Assembly: GCA_026545225.1 (NCBI GenBank)
Contig: CM048853.1
Location: 16,680,755 to 16,744,754 of the forward strand
Source of the DNA: Cornus controversa
Lineage: Eukaryota > Streptophyta > Magnoliopsida > Cornales > Cornaceae
DNA: 64,000 nt
Reading direction: 5' to 3'
The translations under genes were made by a program, and so were the position numbers. Shown here in pieces: positions 1 through 12,532 of this stretch; position 1 is the first letter of the stretch, and each line of letters begins with the position of its first letter. The notes under the pieces were generated by a model that was given only the letters and a program-made list of their open reading frames with translations, was not told the DNA's origin and did not search any database.

Positions 1-1566
1 AACTTGTTCAAAATCAGGAAGGATGTTCGTTTTGCTATAGTACTTCACATTTCGTGCGAGATTGTCCTATTGTCGGGCAATCTCCCGATTATGCTCAAGA
101 GCAAGCGAATGCCTTGTACTCTAAACAAATGAATGATCCATATTCAAATACATACAATCCTGGTTATAAGAATCATCCGACTTTTTCATGGAAACCTCAA
201 GAATCAAGTCCCTCTTTTCAAGGGCAGAATTCTTTCAATTTCCAATCTCAACAGCCTCATTATAGGCCGAATCCTCAACCTTACCATCAAAGATCCAATT
301 ACCAACAACCACCACCTCCTCCGAGAAGCCAAGGCTTTGAAGAAAGAGTGATAAGCAATCTTGAGGCTAATACCCATTTATTGCAAACTCACTCTCAATC
401 AATCTCTAAGCTGGAAGCTAATGCTCAATCTATGGCTAGGTTAGAAGCTCAAATCGGGCAACTAGCCAATGCCCTAAATAGAAGGGAGGAAGGTAAGTTG
501 CCGAGTCAACCGGTGGCGAATCCTAAGGGTGTTCATATGATTGAAGATCCATCATCTTCATCTTGTAATGCTCCTCCGGAGCAAGTTCAATCAATCACCA
601 CCTTAAGGAGTGATAAAGTCATCAATTCCAAGGTAGGGGAGGAAGAGAGAAAGGAATCCCAAGAGCAACCCAAAAATCTAAAAGAATCCCATTCAAATCC
701 AAATGTTTTTCCTTTAAATCCAAATGTGCATAACATCCCATTAAATCCAAAAGGAAAGGCAAGTGAAGTTGTGTCGTCATCAATTCCAAATCTTGACACT
801 TCTTTTGAACCTCCAGTTCCTTTTCCTCAAAGATTGAAGGAACCTTCTCATTTTGGGAAGCAAGGAGAGAAAACCCAAGACATGATGGAGATCTTCAAAC
901 AAGTAAAGATCAATCTCCCTCTCCTTGATGCTATCCGGCAAATTCCTTCCTATGCTAAATTCTTGAAGGACTTGTGCACTCAAAAGCGCAAATCTAGGAA
1001 TAATGCTCCTAAGAAAGTCCTCTTAACTGAGCACATAAGCTCCATTTTCCAACACCAAGCCCCTCCTAAATTCAAAGATCCGGGTGCTCCGACCATTTCG
1101 TGCACCATCGGAAATTAATCTTTTGAAAAGGCACTTCTTGATCTAGGGGCAAGTGTCAATTTGCCTCCATTCTCAGTTTACCAACAACTAGGTTTAGGGG
1201 AACTTAAGTATACCACGGTTGTGTTACAACTTGCCGACCACTCGGTGAAGCAACCACGTGGCATCATTGAGGATGTAATCATTCAAGTGGACAAATTCTA
1301 CTTTTTGGTAGACTTCATAGTCCTTGACACGGAACCGGTCCAAAATCCGAATCGACATATTCCTACCATTCTAGGTCGTCCATTTTTGGCCACGGCAAAC
1401 ACTTGCGTTAATTGCCGTACCGGAGTGATGGACATCTCTTTTGGGAATATGAAAGTCCTCTTGAACATCTTCAATGCTTCCCACCACACATTCAAAGACG
1501 AAAGTGAGTGCTTTTGTGTCGATGTAGTGGAAGACCTTGTTCAAGAAGCACTTCTTTCTATTTTTT
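1..1566 (+). mobile_element. Athila-type retrotransposon family B, 5' coding part (fragment)
   Basis: This is the only family B sequence on the + strand. It enters the window inside gag and stops where a family A LTR begins at 1567. It is nearly identical over its first ~170 bases to the end of the family B gag on the minus strand at 50525-50700, which assigns it to that family. Its last codons line up with the linker whose continuation starts at 60568 on the minus strand, so it was interrupted between protease and RT. The LTR and the rest of gag lie left of the window. Confidence 0.85.
3..1566 (+). pseudogene. family B gag C-terminus plus aspartic protease, one premature stop
   Basis: The frame is open from base 3, so the true start lies outside the window. 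It begins with a zinc knuckle CX2CX4HX4C (Cys at 24 and 33, His at 48, Cys at 63), the nucleic-acid-binding motif of Gag. A Gln/Pro/Ser-rich linker and a helical stretch of repeated LEAN/LEAQ-like segments follow (about 350-480). A TAA at 1116-1118 breaks the frame, but the same frame continues with the protease active-site motif DLGASVN (about 1140-1160) and the second protease motif [10 protein letters not shown] (about 1357-1390). The protease would cleave the Gag-Pol polyprotein in the virus-like particle. After about 1500 it runs into the linker before RT and is cut by an LTR. The stop and the truncation make it non-functional. Confidence 0.85.
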
Positions 1567-3084
1567 TGATTCGTGTGTGAGTGTGACTCAAAAAGTATAT
1601 CAATTAAAATTTTCCACACTTCGCAATAGAATGAATTCTTTGCAGAATAGGGCTATCGAAAGGGGTATCGTACCTCAGGGATTATGGTCTGATAAAGGAA
1701 TATTGAATTAATTCTAATTAAATTCAGAAGAAAAGAATTCTGATTATTTAAACTAAATTAATGAAAAAGTAAAATAAATAAATCAAAGGTAAACAGATAA
1801 TGAAGATAATATGAGAGAAACCTAGGGTGTTTGACTTCACCACTAACTCCACAATCAATGGTCAATTGAATCAACTATAGGGGAATTACATCATGCATAA
1901 GTGGTGTCGGTGGCTACAAGCTCACCTTTATCCGTCAAGAAGATAACATATGATTAAGGCTAAGCCATGGACTATCTTCGATTGGCATGGGCCATCTGCC
2001 TAACTACTCTAATCTAGGGTGCAGTATGGTTCATCTTCTCTAGGCATAATCCATCAAAGCTCTTAATGATATATTCAGTGATTACCATTGTGTAATAATC
2101 TCTCTCATGATCACAAAAAATAAGAGAGATTGAGTTCAATAATAACAACTAAATATATAAGACAAGATAAGAAATCATTGAAACTGAATTTACAAGACTT
2201 TTATTGCTCAATTCTATAATAAGAATCCTCTGAATTACACAATCTATGCATGTATATAAAGGTCCCCAATAATTAAAACAATCAAACCATTGATGCTTTG
2301 TTAGGGCTACATCAAAACCCTAGTGAATGAACTAACCGCTCATGGTAGAAGAAGAAGCTTCAACTGTTGAGGAAGAAGACATCATCTATCTGAATTACAC
2401 GTATGACTTCGTTCTCCAATGGCTCTGCGAATATGTTTCTGTTCTCTTCTCAGCCCTCTTAGACTCTCCAAGCTCTGTTCTCTCTCTCTAATCTCTCTCT
2501 ATTCAGCCTCCAAGTCTTCACTTTATTCCCCCAAGAGAATACACCAAAGTCCTAATCCAATTAGGAATAAATTAGGGTTTCCCGCAGCACTAATCAGGTG
2601 GGTTTTTCCTGCTGACTTCGGCCCAATTTTTGACCCACTAGAAGTTCGATTTACGGAATTTTCGTGAAATACAAAAGTGTGCAGAATCAAATTTCGTTCA
2701 ACTCCTCGCGAAAATAATATCAATTTGAGGCTCAAAAATAAGACTTCTGGTCCATTTTCCAAAACGGGATTAAGACTACATTATGCGCAGATTTGGGCTT
2801 CAGGCCCGAAACCTTCTTAAGCAACTGTAATTCTCTTGGACCTCTTCCTTGGGCTGATTTGAGTTAAATTAAATGGTTGAGTGAATCTCCTTGATGTAGG
2901 CTTATCTCACCATCTTGGATGTCTTCTTTAAATGCCCAAAAGCTTGGTATTAACTGAAATAATCATTAAGGCCCTAAAAATACAGAAAACACTAAAACAA
3001 AGTAAAATCACAAAATAATCTATCACCAAGAGAATAAAATACATAAGTTAAGAGGCTAGAATGCGTAACATTCAACGCCTATCA
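1567..3084 (-). repeat. 3' LTR of A0 (family A)
   Basis: This 1518-bp LTR reads TGATAGGCGTTGAATG at its start and CACACACGAATCA at its end in the minus-strand sense. A polypurine tract lies just outside its start (3085-3096), which marks it as a 3' LTR. It carries the poly(A) signal AATAAA (+ strand TTTATT near 2200), a TATATAAA-like box near 2253-2262 and the CTAGGG...CCCTA hairpin near 2306-2325. The five bases on its left are TTTTT. Confidence 0.9.
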
Positions 3085-3096
3085 CACCCCCAAACT
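3085..3096 (-). other. polypurine tract of A0
   Basis: In the element sense the sequence is AGTTTGGGGGTG directly before the LTR start TGATAGG. Known LTR elements use such a purine run to prime plus-strand DNA. The same 12 bases occupy this place in A1 and in family B, and nearly the same bases in A2 and A3. Confidence 0.8.
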
Positions 3097-4712
3097 TACA
3101 TATTGCTAGTCCCTTAGCAATAGAATAAAACAAAACAAAAATAAAGAAACTAACAAATACTAACTAAACTACCGAACTCCACTTTCGTAGGAGAAACGAT
3201 TGCATTTAGCATATGCAACAAGCCTTTAAACCCCTAGGTTCCCCCTAGTGGACGAGTATAGTCTCGTGAGGGTTTCCAGAAATGTTACCCACAAACATTT
3301 AAAATTCTGTTTCAACATTAATTCAAGAAGAAGATTACAATATATAGTTACAAACTTGCATTCAAGAATACTTCCAAACTTTCAAATTCTATAATTCAAA
3401 TCAATGGTCCTCATGCATAATTCACATCAACATATCTCAAAATAATCAACTCTAGCTCCCTTGTGTAAAGTGAACTAGCAGTCATCTCATGTAGCATAAC
3501 TCAGCTCTGAATATATTAAGGCACATACCTTTTCAACTCATTAGTTCCCCTTATTGAAATCATACTTCCCAACATGAATACATGACTTTTTCATTTTTTC
3601 ACTTCTTTTCTTTTTTCATTGCTTTATTGGTTGTGCAATGTCTTGATCTATTAAGCTTTCTGAAAGATCCATGTAGCAAGCTTTCAGTCAGTGACTCCCA
3701 AACCAGATGGCTTTAGGGCACTAGGCTTTAAGATACCCCGAAGACCTAATTACTCGAATCAGTCAGGCTACAAATCAAGACAACCAATGCTCATCTTTTC
3801 TCACCTTTTCACTTTTGACGCGAACACTCCGTGCTTCCTGAGGCATAGAGGCCCGGTTACTCATGAAATAGATCAAATTGATTGCTTATTCATCACATTC
3901 TTTTCTTTTTTTTTCTTTTTCATTGAAGTCAAGTAAAACACATCATCGGTACTCCTTCTCAAGAGATACTAATTAATATCAAACATATGTAACTCAATAA
4001 TTCAGAACCAAAGTTTATACCTCACAAGATTATCCTAGTGTGTCTGTGCATGCAAGGAAACTAAAATTAATCACTTCAAAACATGTTATTGCAAACCATA
4101 ATTAAAACCACATAATTTAAATCACAGTTTTCAAAATTTTCAAACATACTCAAAAATTGCAAGTTATGCACCTACATAAGGTATTAATCCCTTAAATAAT
4201 GTCAAAACATTCTATCTAAAAATAAAACAAAAGAAAATAATAAACAAACTAAGAAAATAAAATAAAATAAAATCCTAATACAAAAAGAATTTCACACAAA
4301 TTTTCCCCATATGCAATAAAGCACAAAAATAGGCATCGCCTCACCCCCAAACTTAAACTGTACATTGTCCTCAATGTACTATCAATTAAAGCATAGAGAA
4401 GAGTAAGAACGATGTTACCAGAAATTCGGAGTAATGGAAAGAAAATAGAGTACATCACTAGCATGAAGGCAATGCAAGCACACCCCCCCAAACTTGGATG
4501 TTAAAACCTGTCAAAACAAACCACTATACCCCAAAGATCAAGTGAAAAAGTATGGGTGAAAATAAATATGAAAGAGAAAATCCTAAAAAAAAACATTTTT
4601 TTTTTCATTTTTTTTTCATTTATTTATTTTATTTTTTATAATAAAAATCTAACTACAAAAAGAAAAATAAAAACTAAAAATAAAAGAAAATACAAAAGAT
4701 GGTTACCTTCTG
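3097..4712 (-). other. A0 3' untranslated region with conserved hairpins
   Basis: I see no convincing coding sequence here. The region holds a block conserved in all family A copies and, more weakly, in family B (about 3615-3880). That block contains a hairpin CATTGC/GCAATG (about 3617-3640), a hairpin CTGAAAG/CTTTCAG (3660-3687) and an element-specific tail around 3790-3860. At 4342-4353 the polypurine-tract sequence is repeated, followed by the hairpin ACATTG-TCCT-CAATGT (4362-4377). Another polypurine-like copy lies at about 4485-4496. An A/T-rich low-complexity tract follows (about 4586-4690). Confidence 0.6.
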
Positions 4713-5936
4713 TCAAGGGTGTGGTGGTGACTGAGCATCTGGATCCAAGTTTGCTTGACATATCAGTGCACGCATCATCCTCCTCATCTCTAGTTGCTCT
4801 TGGCGACTGTCACGAAAGTGATCCGCCATCTCTGTCCTCATTGCTCCAAACTGTGTGGATACCTCTGTCTGTAGGGTGCCAAACTGGGCTGTCAACCCAG
4901 CAATCTGCCCCTCTAAATATTGATAATCATAGCCACCAGCCTGTGCATGCACCTCCTCTTCCTCTGCCTCCATCTCCTCTGGATCTTCCACCGGTGGTGG
5001 TATATCTATATGCTCTCCTCCCTGGGCCAACCGAGATACCTCACCAGGCGCCGTTATGACTCTCTGGTGCATATGAGATCGACTCAGGTTCCATTCATGC
5101 GTGCCATAATGAAGATCATGTGGAATGGCAAGCTCGTCCTCATGGACTGCATACCCCTATGTCACAAGCAACTGGTGAATAATAGTAGGGAATGGAAACT
5201 CCCAGTCACTTGCACTGTCTGGTGCCTTGGCCACAACTTTGGAATAGAATTTCTCCATCTGGCCCCAGACAATCTGTGGGAATGACAGCCAATGCCCAAA
5301 ATGTATAGCATATAATGATCTAAGGAACTCTTGACGTCTTTCGGTTTTATGTCCAATTAGACATACATTCTTGAGTAGAACAGCGTCAAGGAACCATAAA
5401 TGATTTGGCATTAAAGACTTTGAAGCTGCATTCCTTTTCGGCCCAAAAAATTGGTTGGCACACAAACGTGCAACCACATTACCCACTGACAACTCGTCGG
5501 GTAAAGGAGTATAGATATGAGATAAATCAGCTGGGCACTCATGAGGACAACCCATGGCAATGGCAATGGATGACATGTCCACTCGAACTATTGTTCCATC
5601 TACGAAAGAAGTAAGCACATCCCGCTCATCAGGTGTCGGCATTAAGTTCTGATAAAATACCTTGACAAGCCTCGGGTAAATAGTAGATGAGAGTGGAACA
5701 AAAATGGATGCCGACCGACGACGACGGATGTCAGAAATCCCCCATCGTGTCTCGGGAAACATACCATAAAGTTCGGCTATGTCAAACGTGGTTTCAAAGT
5801 TCAACGCCCTTGGATGCCATCTCTCTTGAATACCTTCTCGGCGAGATCGTGAAGAACCTGTGGTCGGATCGTGCCTCGCTCGGCGAGGATTACGTGAACT
5901 TGAAGCACCTTGGTGACTTGCTCTCTTTGGTGCCAT
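4713..5936 (-). pseudogene. ORF3 of A0 (putative plant transposon protein domain), one stop
   Basis: This 1224-nt frame starts with ATG at 5936 and ends at a stop at 4713. It is exactly the length of the intact copy in A1 (12533-13756). One TAG (about 5154-5156) interrupts it where A1 has CAG. The N-terminus is basic (MAPKRASHQ, then Arg-rich). The middle is a globular domain that I associate with the domain named 'putative plant transposon protein' in plant proteomes. A Glu-rich linker (EEEEV) and a predicted coiled coil follow. The function is unknown; this is the position of the env-like ORF in Athila elements, but I see no signal peptide or membrane segment. Confidence 0.7.
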
Positions 5937-6781
5937 AGAAGTAGAAAAAGTGAGGTTGAGGAATTAAATCGAACACTTGGTGTGCACAATCTTTTGTAAC
6001 CTTCAACTTCCTTTTTTCAGTAATTTTTCCACCCAAATCGAACAAGTAAATACACCAAATTGATCCCCCAAACTTGGTCTTCAAAAGCCCTCAAAAAGAT
6101 TTGAACAATTTCTTCAAAGAAAAACTTCACTTACTTTGATGTTGAACTTGAAAAAGTGAGAGCTTCCTTTGAGAACTAGTGATTTTTGATCCAATTGATG
6201 TTGAATTTGATGATGATCAATGTTGAATTCTTGTTTAATACTCACTAATTGAAGAAATTAATTTTCCGGATGAAGTAGGACTTGAATTGGAGTTCAAAGA
6301 GGTCTAGGATGCAAGTGGTAGCAACAAAGGATAAGAGGTGGCCTTTATAGGCCTTAAAAATTTGGGCAGCCCTTCCATGGGCCTGGGCGATCGATCCCCC
6401 CTTGGATGGGCGATCGATCGCCCACCTGCTGGTGGGTGATCTCTTGAAAAACCATGGGGCGATCGATCCCCCTCCTCTGGGGCGATCGATCCCCCTCCTG
6501 GATGCCTGTTGGACCTCCATCGCCCAAGGTCGACCGAGAGCACTATTTTTCACCCGTCTTGAGTTCAAATACCTCGGTACACCTCTTGGCATCCTCCGGA
6601 AGCAACTTATACATCAAAAACTCAAAGAAAAAACATTAAAACGCAACTAGAATTGAAGAAAAACTTAAGAAAACTAGAACTAAAAATTAAAATTAAAGAA
6701 AACTAAAGGAAATAAAGTATAGAAATACATACAGAACCTACAATTTAATGTCCGTAGGAGACGATTGACTCTCCGAAGGGA
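5937..6781 (-). other. A0 region between pol and ORF3, with palindromic GATC array
   Basis: This stretch has no ORF of its own. From about 6385 to 6500 it carries four copies of a GCGATCGATC motif followed by C-runs, one of them the near-perfect palindrome GGGCGATCGATCGCCC. A TCGCCCAAGGTCGACC motif follows (about 6520-6536). Its position between two ORFs suggests a leader for ORF3 expression (splicing, internal promoter or re-initiation), but that is inference. Another polypurine-like CCCCCAAACTT lies near 6065-6077. Confidence 0.65.
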
Positions 6782-6968
6782 TTAAGTCGGATAGACAGGC
6801 TCCGTCAAGTCGACAAACTCTACGTCTCTTTTTGGCACACATCCTTCCACACAATGCTTCAACCTTTGGCCATTAACTTTCATGAAAGTATTATCTCGAA
6901 AGCTTCGAATCTCTACGGCACCATGAGGAAAAACTGAAATCACTTGGAATGGTCCATCCCATCTTCTC
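6782..6968 (-). pseudogene. A0 C-terminal tail of pol (after integrase)
   Basis: Only about 60 residues of the polyprotein remain, with the recognisable tail [14 protein letters not shown] and the final DLTEPVYPT before the stop at 6782. In A5 and family B this tail directly follows integrase. At about 6968 the frame passes into LTR sequence. The join has a few bases of shared sequence (TCTT), which suggests template switching during reverse transcription or end joining. Confidence 0.75.
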
Positions 6969-7611
6969 AACCTTCTCAGACTCTCCAAGCTCTGTTCTCT
7001 CTGTCTAATCTCTCCAATCTCCCCCCAATTCAGCCTCCAAGTCTTCACTTTATTCCCCAAGAGAATACACCAAAGTCCTAATCCAATTAGGAATAAATTA
7101 GGGTTTCCCGCAGCACTAATCAGGTGGGTTTTTCCTGCTGACTTCGGCCCAACTTTTGACCCACTAGAGGTCCAATTTACGGAATTTTTGTGAAATACAA
7201 AAGTGTGCAGAATCAAATTTCGTTCAACCATGCGTGCAAATAATGTCGATTTGAGGCTCGGAAATAAGACTTCTGGTCCGTTTTTCAAAATGGGATTAAG
7301 ACTGTATTATGCGCAGATTTGGGCTTCAGGCCCGAAACCTTCTTAAGCAGTTGTAATTCTCTTGGACCTCTTCCTTGGGCTGATTTGAGTTAAAATAAAT
7401 GGTTGAGTGAATCTCCTTGATGTAGGCTTCATCTCACCATCTTGGATGTCTTCTTTAAAAACCCAAAAGCACGGTTTTAACTGAAATAATCATTAAGGCC
7501 CTGAAAATACAGAAAACACTAAAACAAAGTAAAATCACAAAATAATCTATCACTAAGAGAATAAAATACATAAGTTAAGAGGCTAGAATGCATAACATTC
7601 AACGCATATCA
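6969..7611 (-). repeat. half LTR inside A0
   Basis: This is the first part of a family A LTR in the minus sense, starting TGATATGCGTTGAATG at 7611 and stopping near 6969 in the middle of U3. It has no poly(A) signal and no LTR end. It lies between gag and the pol tail and is part of the chimera. Confidence 0.85.
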
Positions 7612-9388
7612 AGAATGCCTTTTCTGAGTGCACAAGTCCTTCAAGAATTTAGCATAAGGAGGAATTTGCTTGATGGCATCAAGGAGTGGCAAATTAATCT
7701 TCACTTGTCGAAACACCTCCATCATGTCATGCAGCTTGTCCCCTTGCTTTCCCAATCTAGATGGTTCAAGGAAACGTTGTGGGAAAGGAGCCTTGGGCTC
7801 ATAAGGAATTTAAGCATTTGGACTTGTGGTCACTTTTTCTTCTTCTTTCTTCTCACCCACCTTATTATCAATTATTTTCCCACTCCTCAAAGTGGTAATA
7901 GCTTGAACTTGCTCATGGTGCGGGTTGCTTGTGGAAGCTTGCATCCCTCTTGGATTAGCAATTGGTTGACTAGGGAGCTTCCCTTCTTCTCTTCTACATA
8001 ATGAATTAGCAAGCTGTCCAAACTGAGATTCCAGTTTGGCAATGGATTGAGAATGCGAGTGCACTAGCTGAACTGTAGATTGTACTATTGCTGCAGTAGC
8101 TTGCACTGTCTCTATAAGAGAATCAAGCTTGTCAAATTTAGACAAGGTAAGAGTCAGCTTGTCTTCAATAGCAGAAATTCTTTGGGCCATAGGACTTTGT
8201 GTTTGATATCGTTGTTGAGGCACAAAATTCCTAGGTTGATATGATGGTTGCATTGCTGCCCCTTGATTACTGTAAGAAAAACCAGGATGATTCCTCCATG
8301 TGGGATTGTAAGTATTACCTCGTGGAGGATTCATTGGTTCAGTGAAAGTAGCTTGGACTTGCTCATGTTGAATATCAGAAAATTGTCCCACCGAAGGACA
8401 ATTGCTCACATTATGCATAGGACTAGAGCAAAATTCACAAGGGCCTAGCAATGTAGAATTTGAAGCAGAAGGAGTTTGATTGGCAGCCATAATTACTGCT
8501 ACCTTCTGTGCAATTAAATCAATGTCGGTTGGCATAGCTTCTGAAGCACCAACCTCAAAAATCCCATCAGTCTTCCTTACAGTGGCAGGTCTGCTAGAAC
8601 GAGTAGAGTACACATGTTATAGAGAGTTGTCACTAAGATTTTCAAATAAAGTCCATGCCACTTCTTCACTCTTCAACATAAAAGTACCTCCACACGACGC
8701 ATCAACCATCTGTCTGTTGGCTTCTGTGAGCCCTTCATGAAAACTCTGCACTAGTTGCCACTTAGGAACTTGATGATGGGGACACTTCCTAAGAAGGTCC
8801 TTGAATCTTTCCCATGTCTCACAAAATTGTTCCCCCTCATGTTGGGAGAAACCAGTGATAGCACGTCTGAACTGATTGGTCTTCCCTATCAGAAAATATT
8901 TCTTGAGAAACTCATGTTGCATCTGACTCCAAGTCGTGATAGAACCAGCCGGTAGAGAGTGGAACCAATACTTTGCTTTGTCTTTCAGAGAGAATGGAAA
9001 AAGTCTCATTCTGAAAGCATCTTCAGAGAAGTTGTGAATTTTTGTAGTTGAGCACACTTCAATGAAGTCATCCAGATGCTTGTAAGGGTCTTCTTGAGTC
9101 AGTCCAAAATAAGATGGTAGCATCTGAATAATGCTGGACTTGATCTCATAATTCTGTGCTGTGACATTGGGCAGTTGAAAACCTGCTGGCGAGGTATCTG
9201 TCTCAGGAACATAGTAGTCCCTCAGCAATCTAGCTCTTTCTCCATCAGCATTAGGAACAAGGTTGTTATTCCTCTCTTCTGCCATGTCTTCAATTATTTC
9301 TTCCTCTTGCACAATGGTATCAACAGGGTGTTCCTCTGTTGTCTAAGAGTACGTTCAGGCTCAGGATCAAGAGGTATCAAAGGATCAG
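7612..9388 (-). pseudogene. A0 gag, truncated and frameshifted
   Basis: The Gag reading is recognisable throughout: the retrotransposon-gag core with KDKAKYWF and ETWERFKDLLRKCPHH, then CEFCSSPMHNVSNC (a zinc-knuckle-like C-X2-C-X4-H-X4-C), and a C-terminal helical part. It lacks the first codons because A1 starts at 9389. A one-base deletion near 9330 (GGGTG where A1 has GGGATG) shifts the frame. A TAA at about 8614-8616 replaces CAA, and a TAA near 7807-7809 follows. The one-base deletion and the last stop are both shared with the copy at 62025-63833. Gag ends in the conserved LCTQKR segment, exactly where the LTR sequence begins. Confidence 0.85.
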
Positions 9389-10864
9389 TGATTCGTGTGT
9401 GAGTGTGACTCAAAAAGTATATCAATTAAAATTTTCCACACTTCGCAATAGAACGAATTTCTTGCAGAATAGGGCTATCGAAATGAATGGGTATCGTACC
9501 TCAGGGATTATGTTCTGATGAGTTGGAACGCAGAACTAATTCTAATTAAATTTATAAGAAAAGAATTCTGATTTTTAACTAATTAAAAAGATAAAATAAA
9601 ATAAATCAAAGGTAAACAGATAATGAAGATAATAAGAGAGAAACCTAGGGTGTTTGAGTTCACCACTAACTCCACAATCAATGGTCAATTGAATCAACTA
9701 TAGGGGAATTACATCATGCATAAGTGGTGTCGGTGGCTACAAGCTCACCTTCATCCATCAAGAAGATAACATATGATTAAGGCTAAGCCATGGACTATCT
9801 TCGATTGGCATGGGCCATCTGCCTAACTACTCTAATCTAGGGTGCAGTATGGTTCATCTTCTCTAGGCATAATCCATCAAAGCTCATAACAATATATTCA
9901 GTGATTACCATTGTGTAATAATCTCTCTCATGATCACAAAACAAAAGAGATTGAGTTCAATAACAACAACTAAATATCTAAGACAAGATAAGAAATCATT
10001 GAGATTGAATTTACAAGACTTTTATTGCTCAATTCATTAATAAGAATCCTCACAATTACACAATCTATGCATTTATATAAAGGTCCCCAATAATTAAAAC
10101 AATCAAACCATTGATGCTTTGTTAGGGCTACATCAAAACCCTAGTGGATGAACTAGCCGCTCATGGTAGAAGAAGAAGCTTCAACTGTTGAGGAAGAAGA
10201 CATCATCTTTCTGAATTACGCGTATGACTTCGTTCTCCAATGGCTCTGCAATATGTTTCTGTTCTCTTCTCAGCCCTCTCAGACTCTCTAAATCTCTGTG
10301 TAAGCTCTCTCTCTTCAGCCTCCAAGTCTTCCTTTTATTCCCCAAGAGAATTCACCAAAGTCCTAATCCAATTAGGAATTAATTAGGGTTTCCCGCAGCA
10401 CTAATCAGGTGGGTTTTTCCTGCTGACTTCGGCCCAACGTTTGACCCACTAGAAGTCCGATTCACGGAATTTTCGTGAAATACAAAAGTGTGCAGAATCA
10501 AATTTCGTTCAACCCCACGCGTAAATTATGTCGATTTGAGGCTCGGAAATAAGACTGCATTATGCGCAGATTTGGGCTTCAGGCCCGAAACCTTCTTAAG
10601 CAGCTGTAATTCTCTTGGACCTCTTTCTTGGGCTGATTTGACTTGAAATAAATGGTTGAGTGAATCTCCTTGATGTAGGCTTCATCTCACCATCTTGGAT
10701 GTCTTCTTTAAAAGCCCAAAATCACGGTTTTAACTGAAATAATTATTAAGGCCCTGAAAATACAGAAAACACTAAAACAAAGTAAAATCACAAAATAATC
10801 TATCACTAAGAGAATAAAATACATAAGTTAAGAGGCTAGAATGCGTAACATTCAACGCCTATCA
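9389..10864 (-). repeat. 3' LTR of A1
   Basis: 1476 bp, TG...CA ends, followed by the polypurine tract at 10865-10876. It lacks about 33 bp present in its partner (near 10553, between AAATAAGACT and GCATTATGCG). A TATATAAA box lies near 10074-10081. Confidence 0.92.
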
Positions 10865-12532
10865 CACCCCCAAACTTACATATTGCTAGTCCCTTAGCAA
10901 TAGAATAAAACAAAACTAAAACAAAGAAACTACTAAATATTAACTAAACTACCTAACTCCACTTTCGTGGGAGAAACGATTGCATTTAGCATATGCAACA
11001 AGCCTTTAAACCCCTAGGTTCCCCCTAGTGGACGAGTATAGTCTCGTGAGGGTTTCCAGAAATGTTACCCACAAACATTCAAAATTCTATTTCAACATTA
11101 ATTCAAGAAGAAGATTACAATATATAGTTACAAACTTGCATTCAAGAATAATTTCAAATTTTCAAATTCCACAATTCAAATCAATGGTTCCCATGCATAA
11201 TTCACAACAACATATCTCAAAATAACCAACCCTAGCTCCCTCGTGTAAAGTGAACTAGCAGTCATCTCATGTAGCATAACTCAGCTCTGAATATATTAAG
11301 ACACATACCCTTTCAACTCACTAGCTCCCCTTATTGAACTCATACTTTCCAACATGCATACATGACTTTTTCTTTTTGTTTTTTCATCATTCTTTTTTCA
11401 TTGCTTTATTGGTTGTGCAATGTCTTGATCTATTAAGCTTTCTGAAAGATCCATGTAGCAAGCTTTCAGAGAGTGACTCCCAAACCAGATGGCTTTAGGG
11501 CACTAGGCTTTAAGATACCCTGAAGACCTAATTACTCGAATCAATCAGGCTACAAATCAAGACAACCAATGCTCATCTTTTCTCACCCTTTCACTTTTGA
11601 CGCAAACACTCCGTGCTTCCTGAGGCATAGAGGCCCGGTTACTCATGAAAAGGATCAAATTGATTTGCTTATTCATCACTTTTTTTTTCACTTCTTTTCT
11701 TTCTTTTTTCATTGAAGTCAAGTATAACACATCATCGGTACTCATTCTCAAGAGATACTAATTAATATCAAGCATATGTAACTCAATAACTCAAAACATA
11801 GGTTTATACCCCACAAGATTATGCTAGTGTGTCTGTGCATGTAAGGAAACTAGAATTAATCATCCCAAAACATGTTATTGCAAACCATGATTAAAACCAC
11901 TTAATTTAAATCACAGTTTTCAAAAATTCAAAACATACTCAAAAATTTCAAGTTAAGCACCTACATAAGGTATTAATCCCTTGAATCATGTCAAAACATA
12001 CTATCTAAAAATAAAACAAAATAAAATAAAATAAACAAACTAAGAAAATAAAATAAAATAAAATCCTAATACAAAAAGAATTTCACACAAATTTCTCCCA
12101 TATGCAATAAAGCACATAAATAGGCATCGCCTCACCCCCAAACTTAAACTGTACATTGTCCTCAATGGACAAACAATCAAAGCATAGAAAAGAGTAAGAA
12201 CGATATTACCGGGATCATGGAGTAGTGGAAAGAAAATAGAGGACATCATGAGCACGAAGGCAATGCAAGCACACCCCCAAACTTGGATGTTTCAATCTGT
12301 CAAAACAACCACTATACCCCAAAGATCAAGTGAAAATAGTATGGGTGAAAATAAATATGAAAGAGAAAAATCCTAAAAAAAAAAATAAATAAAATAAAAT
12401 ATTTTTTATTTCATTTTTCAATTTTTTTGTTTTTGTTTTTTTTCATAATAAAAATCTAACTACAAAAAGAGAAATAAAAAGAAAAATAAAAACTAAAAAT
12501 AAAATAATATACAAAAGATGGTTACCTTCCTG
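10865..12532 (-). other. A1 polypurine tract and 3' untranslated region
   Basis: The polypurine tract AGTTTGGGGGTG occupies 10865-10876. The conserved block lies at about 11400-11660 with the hairpin CTGAAAG/CTTTCAG at 11442-11469. A second polypurine-tract copy is at 12133-12144 and the ACATTG...CAATG hairpin at 12153-12168 (its last base is changed). A further polypurine-like copy is at about 12272-12285. T/A-rich sequence occupies about 12376-12445. I see no coding sequence. Confidence 0.65.

Larger units (their letters stand above)
1567..9388 (-). mobile_element. A0: rearranged Athila-type element family A (non-autonomous chimera)
   Basis: In the element sense (right to left) A0 reads gag, the first half of an LTR, the tail of pol, the palindrome region, ORF3, 3' UTR, polypurine tract and 3' LTR. 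Protease, RT, RNase H and integrase are absent. The gag-to-LTR junction at 7611/7612 is the same as in the + strand copy at 63833/63834, so A0 belongs to a propagated defective subfamily rather than being a one-off decayed copy. Its 5' LTR and PBS are missing: at 9388 gag is joined directly to the 3' LTR of A1. Confidence 0.75.

Noticed and set aside
2419..2667. Small ORFs inside LTRs (also 45402-45689, 60892-61098)
   Set aside because: They fall across U3-R sequence, are not kept in frame between LTR copies and show no codon-level conservation.
4556..5059. Open reading frames on the + strand opposite ORF3, gag and pol (for example 4556-5059, 12541-12879, 17073-17504, 63434-63847 on the other strand)
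   Set aside because: They lie antisense to well-recognised retrotransposon genes, resemble no family I know, and appear in all copies only because the sense gene is conserved.
6385..6540. CRISPR-like array or bacterial GATC-rich island
   Set aside because: Spacing is irregular, the motifs are palindromic and the context is plant retrotransposon DNA with tRNA-Asp PBS sites.
6782..7288. A novel protein fusing the pol tail to new sequence
   Set aside because: The upstream part is antisense-read LTR sequence; the frame is open by chance across the chimera join.
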